A stretch of 64,000 nt of DNA, taken from NCBI RefSeq assembly GCF_015711015.1, contig NZ_CP064653.1, positions 2,046,001 to 2,110,000 of the forward strand, read 5' to 3'. Origin of the DNA: Methylomonas sp. LL1 (lineage in GTDB: Bacteria; Pseudomonadota; Gammaproteobacteria; Methylococcales; Methylomonadaceae). Position numbers and translations under genes: made by a program. The notes under the pieces are model-generated. The model did not search any database. It was not told the DNA's origin and saw nothing but the letters and a program-made list of their open reading frames with translations. This document shows positions 58,122-64,000 of this stretch, piece by piece (position 1 is the first letter of the stretch; each line of letters opens with the position of its first letter).

Positions 58122-60614
58122 TTATCGAGACTTGGGTTTGACTGAATCGGCGCGGATACGGAAAAATGCGCGATCCTCTTTTAGAATATGCTCGGCAATC
58201 AGTTCGTGAACTAAAAACTGAAACAGTTCGCCGATTGCCAGACTACCCTCGCGAAAGCGGTTCAGCAGAACATTGGCCCGCTCGGCAAGCTGCCGATGGC
58301 TGGCCGCGTGTTTCCTGGAGCCTGGTAAGTCAATCTCGGAGAAGATAGCTTCCTCGGTTTTAAAATGTTGGCTTATATCAGCCATCAACCCCTCTATCAT
58401 CGCTATCACCCGATCCGCCGGCGATTCCGATAGTATTGCCGCAAGCAGGTCATTGGCGCGATGAAACAGCGCGCGGTGTTGCTCGTCGATCCGCGCATGG
58501 CCGCATTCATAGTCCTCATGCCAAGCCAATTTCATATAATTGGTAGAGATATTGGCCCGAGCATGCCATACCGTTTCGGATGCCATCCGGACCTGATTGC
58601 GGCCGCTATTCTTGGCCAGATAAAGTGCATCGTCGGCCTGTTTCAATAGCGTTTCGATGTCGGTCGGTTCGCCGGTCAACGGGGCGACGCCGATCGAGAC
58701 GGTGACCCGCAGCAGCGCGCCGGCCTCGGATTGCATAATAGTGTCGGCGGCCGCCAACCTCAAACGCTCGGCGGCTTCCCTTGCCTCGCCAACATCGGTC
58801 TCCGGCAGAATCACGGCGAACTCCTCCCCGCCCAGGCGGCCGATAATATCGACCTCGCGCAAGGTACGCCGCAGTATGGCCGCGAATCGTTGCAGCACTC
58901 TGTCGCCGGTTTTGTGGCCGTGATTGTCGTTGACCGCCTTGAAGTGGTCGATATCGAACATCAACAACGAGAACGGTTTACGGTAGCGCAGGGCGCGAGC
59001 CAATTCCGCTTCCGCCAACTCGATGAAATAGCGCCGATTGGCCAGTTCGGTGAGAAAATCGGTGTGTGCCTGTCGCTCGAGTTCGTCTTGGGCCTGATGG
59101 TGCTCGATGGCGATGCTGGCGAGATTGGCGGCATAACCGATACGCTGGAGATCGCCGTCATCGGGCTCTTGCGGTTGGCGATGATAAATGGCGAAGGTGC
59201 CTAACAGCCGGCCTTTCGAAGACAGGACTGGCTCGGACCAGCAAGACTCGAGTTCCGCTTGGGCCGCAAGCGCCGTATATGGCGCCCAATAAGGATGAGT
59301 CTTAATGTCGGCGACAACGACCCGTTGTTTGGTAAATGCGGCAGTCCCGCAGGAACCGACACCATCGCCGATTTCCAAGCCGTCGACGGCTTGGTTATAG
59401 AAATCCGGCAAGCTGGGCGCCGCGCCGGTTCGCAGGTGCCGGCCGTCGCGATCCAGCAACAGGATGGAGCAGATCATGCCGTGGTCTTCCGCTTCCACGC
59501 CGCAAACAATGTCATTCAATATTTGTTGCAACGGAGCGCCGGTGGCAATCAATTCCAGTGTCGAATTGCGTTCATGGTCGCGCTGCTCGGCGAGCCAGCG
59601 ATCGGTGATGTCGCTAAAGTTGACCAAGCGCCGGCCTCCGACCCAAGACACTGTAATGATGACATAGCGAATAGAGCCGTCCTTACAGACAATGGGCGCT
59701 TCGAGCGTCGGCGACTTGGTGCCGGCATCCCTGGCGGCCGCGACTCTGCCAGCCCAGTTAGCGACAACTTCGTTGCGGAACTTTTCATCCGGATAGGCGA
59801 GCCGGTACCAATCCTCAACGGTCGGAATGTCCTCCATTTCGTAGCCGAACAGTTCGGTAAATTTTTGATTGATGTATTCCACTTTACCGTCGGCGCGCGA
59901 CCAACCAACGCCGACCGGCGAGGAATCGAGAATGGCTTGCAGTTGAGTCTGACTGGCGCGCAAGGCGTCTTCGGTCCACTGCCGTTCCGCGACTTCGGCC
60001 GAAAGCTGGCTGTTTTTCGCCGCCAACTCGGCGGTACGCTGATCGACGCGTTGCGCGAGTTCCCGATTCAAGTCGGCCAAACGCTGTTCGGCTTCGTGTT
60101 GGCGCAGGCGGGTAAGTCCGTTCTCGGCTAGCATCCGCGCCAGCTGCACGTAAAATGCCATGATAGGCTCGATACGCTCCCTGGGGACGACTGGCACCTT
60201 GCGTATCGCCGTCAGATAGCTCTCCTCGTCGAAGCCGCATTCTTGAGCTTGGCGGCGGAAGAATTCCATGTCTGGCGGTTCGTGCAGCAGTTGGCCGAAG
60301 TATAGCGTTGCCAGCTGCCGGCCTTCGATGACGATGGGGGTGGCGTAGTCTATCAAACCATTCCCGCAAGCGGAGCCGACAAAGGAACCCTCGCCGAGAT
60401 GCTCGCTCAGGTAGTTATTACTCTCCAGGCAACGGGCGTTGCTGCAAGGATTGGTGCGATGAAAATCCGTGCAGGCTTCCTGCCAGCCAATCGCGCTGAT
60501 GATATTGTTGTCGGCATCGACCAGCCCGTGCAGAATGCCGGTCGCTTGGTAAAACGACTTCAACATGCCGCGGAAGGCTTCGATGTCGACTAGATCGGTG
60601 AAACGATAATCCAT
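58122..60614 (-). CDS. PocR-PAS-GAF-GGDEF-hemerythrin diguanylate cyclase
   Basis: An 830-residue cytoplasmic protein. A PocR sensor (~1-170) contains CTDFHRTNPCSNARCLESNN and SACGNGLIDYATPIVIEGRQ. Then come a coiled coil, a PAS domain (~225-345), a GAF domain (~355-505), and a GGDEF domain (~515-680) with IGRLGGEEFAVILPETD and the product-inhibition site R-E-V-D five residues earlier, so it should make cyclic-di-GMP. The C-terminal ~130 residues are a hemerythrin domain (DEQHRALFHRANDL, HFKTEE, SHRQLAER, HELIAEHI) that could bind a di-iron centre and oxygen. The combination suggests redox or oxygen control of cyclic-di-GMP. Confidence 0.92.
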   Translation of the reverse strand: MDYRFTDLVDIEAFRGMLKSFYQATGILHGLVDADNNIISAIGWQEACTDFHRTNPCSNARCLESNNYLSEHLGEGSFVGSACGNGLIDYATPIVIEGRQLATLYFGQLLHEPPDMEFFRRQAQECGFDEESYLTAIRKVPVVPRERIEPIMAFYVQLARMLAENGLTRLRQHEAEQRLADLNRELAQRVDQRTAELAAKNSQLSAEVAERQWTEDALRASQTQLQAILDSSPVGVGWSRADGKVEYINQKFTELFGYEMEDIPTVEDWYRLAYPDEKFRNEVVANWAGRVAAARDAGTKSPTLEAPIVCKDGSIRYVIITVSWVGGRRLVNFSDITDRWLAEQRDHERNSTLELIATGAPLQQILNDIVCGVEAEDHGMICSILLLDRDGRHLRTGAAPSLPDFYNQAVDGLEIGDGVGSCGTAAFTKQRVVVADIKTHPYWAPYTALAAQAELESCWSEPVLSSKGRLLGTFAIYHRQPQEPDDGDLQRIGYAANLASIAIEHHQAQDELERQAHTDFLTELANRRYFIELAEAELARALRYRKPFSLLMFDIDHFKAVNDNHGHKTGDRVLQRFAAILRRTLREVDIIGRLGGEEFAVILPETDVGEAREAAERLRLAAADTIMQSEAGALLRVTVSIGVAPLTGEPTDIETLLKQADDALYLAKNSGRNQVRMASETVWHARANISTNYMKLAWHEDYECGHARIDEQHRALFHRANDLLAAILSESPADRVIAMIEGLMADISQHFKTEEAIFSEIDLPGSRKHAASHRQLAERANVLLNRFREGSLAIGELFQFLVHELIAEHILKEDRAFFRIRADSVKPKSR

Positions 60615-60727
60615 GACGGTTCAGGCGCGGCTAAAGCTCGGAGGGAATGGTAGATTATCCGAGCTAAAGGCAAACACATCCAGAAAAACATTATTTATCG
60701 GTTTAACGCCCGATAGGCAACAACCTT

Positions 60728-61360
60728 CTAATCGCGATTCAAAGCCGCCGCCGCGTCCTGTTCGTGGCCGGCTAGATGCGCGTCGCGCGGCGGCAACACG
60801 TCGGCGACCACCTCCAAACGCTTCCAGGCCGGCGCCGGCGTTTCGCAATGCGATTTCGGCACGAATACCGATTCTTCCTCCAAGATCATTTTATGAATAT
60901 AACGCGGACAATTGGGAAACATTTCCCGTATTTGTACCCGCACGATCAACTGCGCTTCCGGCCATTCCGCCAACAACGGATCGTCATCCTGAATAAACGC
61001 GCCGCCGTTGACCCGCAACCGGGCCTGGCGTTGAAAATCGACGAACAACAAGCTGACGTGGCGACTGACCAACACATTACCCGCCGACAAATACATGCCG
61101 CTGCCGTCGTAGAGCGGAAACGCCAGGGTTTGTTCGTCCAACACTTTGACCAGACCGACGCTGCCGCCTTTATAAGAACAGTCGGGGCGCCCCTCGCTAT
61201 CGACGGTGGCCAGAAAGAACATGTTTTGCGCTTCGATAAAGGCTTTGTCTTCCGGGCTGATTTGCGGACTGACGATGGCCTCCGCCAAACGATCGGCCAG
61301 TGGCCGGGTTTCAAAACGGTCTTGTAACCGTCGGCTGCCTTCGTGGTAAAAATCGGTCAT
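60728..61360 (-). CDS. Pyridoxamine-5'-phosphate-oxidase-fold flavin protein
   Basis: A 210-residue protein with the PNPOx-like split barrel: FFLATVDSEGRPDCSYKGGS, LAFPLYDGSGMYLSAGNVLV, VSLLFVDFQRQARLRVNG and FPNCPRYIHKM. Such proteins bind FMN or F420 and often reduce or detoxify small molecules. The ATG at 61360 has TTGGAG upstream. It is probably co-transcribed with the TetR gene 19 bases before it. Confidence 0.88.
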   Translation of the reverse strand: MTDFYHEGSRRLQDRFETRPLADRLAEAIVSPQISPEDKAFIEAQNMFFLATVDSEGRPDCSYKGGSVGLVKVLDEQTLAFPLYDGSGMYLSAGNVLVSRHVSLLFVDFQRQARLRVNGGAFIQDDDPLLAEWPEAQLIVRVQIREMFPNCPRYIHKMILEEESVFVPKSHCETPAPAWKRLEVVADVLPPRDAHLAGHEQDAAAALNRD

Positions 61361-61379
61361 CGTATACTCCAACTATTGA

Positions 61380-61952
61380 TTAATGTGTGCCGCTCAAGCC
61401 GCTTGCTATCAAAACGCTAGCGGCCCGTTTGGCGTGTTCGGCCGCCCCGGAATGACGCTGCATTTGCTCGGAAACGATCGCGCCCTCGACCAGCAGACTC
61501 AATTGCAACGCCAGACTATCCGGCGCCGCAATACCGCACTGTGCGGCCAGATCGCTGATATAGCCTCTAAATCGATCGTAAAACTCCGCCGACACCCGAT
61601 GCACCGGATTGCCTTCCAGCGGAAATTCCGCCGCCGCATTGATGAAGGCACAACCGCGATACTCCGGAATTTCCAGCCATTCGCCGATCACATCAAAAAT
61701 CGCCAACAGTTTGTCCTCGGCTTGATTCGCCTTGCTTTCGACCCGATCAACGAACCAAGCAGTGAAATCCGCGTCCCGCTTGCGCAGAAAGGCAAGAACC
61801 AAATCGTCCTTGGAGGGAAAGTGCTTATACAGCGTCATTTTATTGGAACCCGCCAGCGTGGCAATGGCATCGACGCCCGTGGCCTTGATGCCTTGACTAT
61901 AAAAAAGCTCGGAAGCGGCTTGCAGGATACGGTCTCGCGGCTTGTTTTCCAT
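61380..61952 (-). CDS. TetR-family transcriptional repressor
   Basis: A 190-residue regulator. The N-terminal helix-turn-helix runs RILQAASELFYSQGIKATGV, DAIATLAGSNKMTLYKHFPS; the rest is the ligand-binding helical domain. It is divergent from the membrane protein gene at 62078 with an inverted repeat between them, and upstream of the PNPOx gene, so it likely controls both. An effector cannot be named. Confidence 0.93.
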   Translation of the reverse strand: MENKPRDRILQAASELFYSQGIKATGVDAIATLAGSNKMTLYKHFPSKDDLVLAFLRKRDADFTAWFVDRVESKANQAEDKLLAIFDVIGEWLEIPEYRGCAFINAAAEFPLEGNPVHRVSAEFYDRFRGYISDLAAQCGIAAPDSLALQLSLLVEGAIVSEQMQRHSGAAEHAKRAASVLIASGLSGTH

Positions 61953-62008
61953 TCTGAACGGTAAGATAAAAGCAGATTGACAGTATACTGAGCGGTAAGT
62001 AACATTAC

Positions 62009-62028
62009 AACTTACTGACTAGTAAGTT
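62009..62028. promoter_or_regulatory. Candidate TetR operator
   Basis: AACTTACT-GACT-AGTAAGTT is a perfect 8-bp inverted repeat in the 125-base divergent gap. A further half-site, GGTAAGT, lies at 61994-62000. The arrangement fits self-repression plus control of the divergent gene. Confidence 0.72.
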
Positions 62029-62077
62029 TATTTTTGGTCAGTACATTATTTTTAGCCAACAATAATAAAGAGGCGTT

Positions 62078-62467
62078 ATGGAAGTTTTATTAATAGGCGC
62101 AGTCGCTTGCATGGCTGCACTGATACTATCAGCCTGGCTGATGACATTTGCCCGTTGGTTTCCGATCGAAGGTATCGATGGCAAGTTTTTGGTCGACTAC
62201 AAAACCATGATCAGGGCTCATGTCGATTATGCACTGATGGCCTTGTTCAATTTAGGCTTTTACGGTGTCGGCATCGAATTGCCGGTTATTGCTTGTTGGT
62301 GCGTGGCAATAGGCGGCTTTGCCAATCCGACGGTTTTCGTGATTGCGGCTTTTGATCCCGATTTCTGGAATAAAACCCAATGGAAAATTTATTCGGCCTT
62401 GAGCTTTGTGGTCACGACCATTGGTTTTGTTGGGGTGGGGGTAGCGCTACTGAAACATGCTTTGTAA
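62078..62467 (+). CDS. Small four-helix membrane protein
   Basis: A 129-residue protein of unknown family with four predicted helices (about 4-24, 47-68, 70-92 and 103-126) and an RAHVDYALMALFNLGFYGVG segment carrying conserved-looking polar residues inside a helix. ATG with AAGAGG upstream. Divergent from tetR, so probably induced by the same signal. Confidence 0.72.
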   Translation: MEVLLIGAVACMAALILSAWLMTFARWFPIEGIDGKFLVDYKTMIRAHVDYALMALFNLGFYGVGIELPVIACWCVAIGGFANPTVFVIAAFDPDFWNKTQWKIYSALSFVVTTIGFVGVGVALLKHAL

Positions 62468-62590
62468 CTAATGAATGTGATAAGGGGGCCGCGCCGGAAG
62501 CATCCATCTTCGTGGACGGAAAATCGCTTTCCGGCAGCATCCGGGCTCCGCGGGAACAAGCTGGACAGCCGATAGGCGTGAATGATTGCA

Positions 62591-62622
62591 TAGCGCCACC
62601 TTGGGCACAGTAGGTGGCGCTA
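62591..62622. terminator. Strong 11-bp hairpin after the membrane protein gene
   Basis: TAGCGCCACCT and AGGTGGCGCTA pair perfectly around a 10-base loop. There is no T run. It may be a weak terminator or a dispersed repeat. Confidence 0.5.
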
Positions 62623-62727
62623 CCGGGGCGTATCATTTTAACGACGGGCCGTACCGGTATTAGATCAATAGTCGCGTTGGCGACTCATCTGTGTATGATT
62701 ATGCTCTTTGAGAATTGGGACAAAGCC

Positions 62728-63917
62728 CAGGGCAATCGCGCTATGTAGCTTCTGTCCCAAAAAGTAACTTGAAGCGATAGTTGTCGTTTAGACAGGCCCG
62801 CAGTTTACGGCGCTTCAAGCTATCTTTAGTTGGACCGTTGTTCCTGAGCAGATTCAAGGCCATCCGTCGCATCAATGCCAGATTTTCGGCGGAATGATCA
62901 GTTCTGGCTCGATTGGCGTCTTCGCCAAATTGCACATCCAACACCCAGTGCTGTGAGTTTTCAATCGCCCAATGTTGTCGGACACCTTTGGCAAAGCGCG
63001 ACAAATCGGTAAATGAGCACAAATAGTAACGATGCTCGACCGAGGTTTTATCGCCGATGATGCGCGTTGATTCAACCCTTCCAACGGCTTGTAGTCCGGC
63101 CCAGTCTGGCTTTTGCGTCAGCCAATCAATCTGGGTACTCAAGCTATAGCGGCGTATTTCGATGCGCCCGTGACTTTTGTCGATCGTTTCATGGATGGGT
63201 AATCGACTTTGGGCATTTTCCGTATCCAGCCAGAGTCGAACGTCTTCGCAAAGCAAGGCGTGATTATCCTTGAGAGCCAACACATAATCGGCTTGCGCCG
63301 CGACGATGGTTTGGGTAATGGCTTTTTGGCAGCCCATGGCATCAATCGAGATCAAGGCGCCTTGAATATCCAACATCGACAACAAATCCGGAATGGCCGT
63401 GATTTCGTTAGTTTTTTCGCCGACCGCTTGCTGCGCTAATACCCAGCGCGCTTCAGCGGCAAAAGCACTCATCAAATGCACGGCTTTATCCCCTTCACGA
63501 CTGCCGCGCAGGGTTTTACCATCCAAACAAACTTGCTGACCCGAAAGGCTGGGCAAGGCCGCCCGCACCCAACACTGAAAGGCATCCGCAAAGGCTTTGG
63601 GATTCAATCGCCCAAATACATCGCTCAAGGTATCGTGCGAGGGAATGCCGTTCGGTAGTGCCAGAAATGTCCTAAGCCAATCTTCTTTTTCTTCGGCAAA
63701 CTCTTCCATGCCTACCCAGTCTTCAATGCCACTCAACACCGCGCACAATACAATCATGACAATATCGCCGAGGTTGTGCAGCTTGTTTTTGGTTTCGCGC
63801 CGCGGGTCTTCAAGATTAGCCAAATAGGGCATTGGATCAGGTAACATCTGCGTTTTGGGGCAAATCACTATATTAAACGATAGGATCGGGCAAGTGCTAC
63901 ATAGCGCGATTGCCCTG
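62728..63917. mobile_element. Complete ISAs1-family insertion sequence
   Basis: About 1190 bases with 22-bp perfect terminal inverted repeats (62728-62749 and 63896-63917; outer end CAGGGCAATCGCG). GGACAAAGCC is duplicated directly outside both ends (62718-62727 and 63918-63927), a 10-bp target duplication. Size, ends and duplication length fit ISAs1. Confidence 0.93.
62741..63847 (-). CDS. ISAs1-family transposase
   Basis: A 368-residue DDE transposase. N-terminal DDE_Tnp_1-associated domain (PMPYLANLEDPRRETKNKLH, GIPSHDTLSDVFGRLNPKAF), then catalytic parts: VCLDGKTLRGSREG, ALISIDAMGCQKAI and HWAIENSQHWVLDVQFGED. The ATG at 63847 is preferred; GTG at 63868 is possible. The stop codon lies inside the terminal inverted repeat. 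The gene looks intact. Confidence 0.93.
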   Translation of the reverse strand: MLPDPMPYLANLEDPRRETKNKLHNLGDIVMIVLCAVLSGIEDWVGMEEFAEEKEDWLRTFLALPNGIPSHDTLSDVFGRLNPKAFADAFQCWVRAALPSLSGQQVCLDGKTLRGSREGDKAVHLMSAFAAEARWVLAQQAVGEKTNEITAIPDLLSMLDIQGALISIDAMGCQKAITQTIVAAQADYVLALKDNHALLCEDVRLWLDTENAQSRLPIHETIDKSHGRIEIRRYSLSTQIDWLTQKPDWAGLQAVGRVESTRIIGDKTSVEHRYYLCSFTDLSRFAKGVRQHWAIENSQHWVLDVQFGEDANRARTDHSAENLALMRRMALNLLRNNGPTKDSLKRRKLRACLNDNYRFKLLFGTEAT

Positions 63918-63927
63918 GGACAAAGCC

Positions 63928-64000
63928 ATGATCATTGGTAAAATGAAACTCAATCCGTTCCGAAGCCAATTACGCCGGCCGCACCCATTGCAGTTGCTTC
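63928..64000 (+). other. Possible gene start cut by the window end
   Basis: An ATG right after the target duplication opens a frame (MIIGKMKLNPFRSQLRR at the start) to the window edge. Too short to assign; it may equally be chance. Confidence 0.2.

Noticed and set aside
59259-60131. A 290-codon plus-strand frame inside the PocR-GGDEF gene
   Set aside because: Antisense shadow of the PAS and GAF domains, with no ribosome site and no motif.

Overview
The window looks like chromosomal DNA of a free-living gammaproteobacterium. The hfq-hflX-hflK-hflC-hisZ-purA order, rpoH, glnS, comEC, ettA and the very dense two-component and cyclic-di-GMP signalling fit an environmental species. The protein style resembles Methylococcaceae such as Methylomonas or Methylobacter. 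That genus-level guess rests on resemblance only: no methane-oxidation gene is present.

Layout. 1-8.5 kb: the 3' end of a SulP anion transporter, then a small chemosensory operon (cheA, a giant receptor with a 273-bp tandem repeat array, cheW). 8.6-11.1 kb: a CsbD remnant beside a palindrome, then a secreted TPR-CHAT (caspase-like) protein. 11.2-24.2 kb: an integrated element in the 3' end of a tRNA-Leu(CAA) gene. It has a P4-type integrase beside the tRNA, a second P2-type integrase at the far end, a TOPRIM primase plus SF3 helicase, AlpA, an Ogr/Delta-like activator, a GNAT toxin-like gene with a 51-codon partner, and many small unknown genes. No capsid, tail or packaging gene was seen, so it resembles a P4-like phage satellite or its remnant. 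24.2-28 kb: tRNA-Leu, rpoH (with a CIRCE operator in front of it), glnS and a ketosamine-kinase-family gene.

28.4-30.7 kb: an OmpA-like protein, a V4R protein and two Roadblock/LC7 proteins in a row. 30.9-44.4 kb: signalling genes: an HD-GYP response regulator, an output-less membrane PAS sensor, a histidine kinase with an ethylene-receptor-like copper/ethylene-binding domain, a stand-alone receiver, a hybrid kinase with Hpt, and on the opposite strand a PilZ/DUF1631/GGDEF/EAL protein. 44.7-49.4 kb: comEC with a tiny coupled upstream gene, a PepSY protein, a small exported protein and a DUF2062 protein. 49.6-55.9 kb: the hfq-hflXKC-hisZ-purA block. 56.2-62.5 kb: ettA, a PocR-PAS-GAF-GGDEF-hemerythrin diguanylate cyclase, a PNPOx-fold flavin protein with a TetR regulator, and a small membrane protein. 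62.7-63.9 kb: a complete ISAs1-type insertion sequence with 10-bp target duplication.

How the genes may work together. The 28-44 kb stretch can make, sense and destroy cyclic-di-GMP under environmental input, and the cheA gene carries motifs resembling the MshEN cyclic-di-GMP-binding domain. HrcA/CIRCE control of rpoH would link the repressor-type and sigma-type heat-shock systems. The most unusual points are the ethylene-receptor-like kinase, the OmpA-V4R-Roadblock-Roadblock cluster, the GNAT two-gene module and the structure of the tRNA-Leu island. All calls were made by reading the sequence; no database search was possible.
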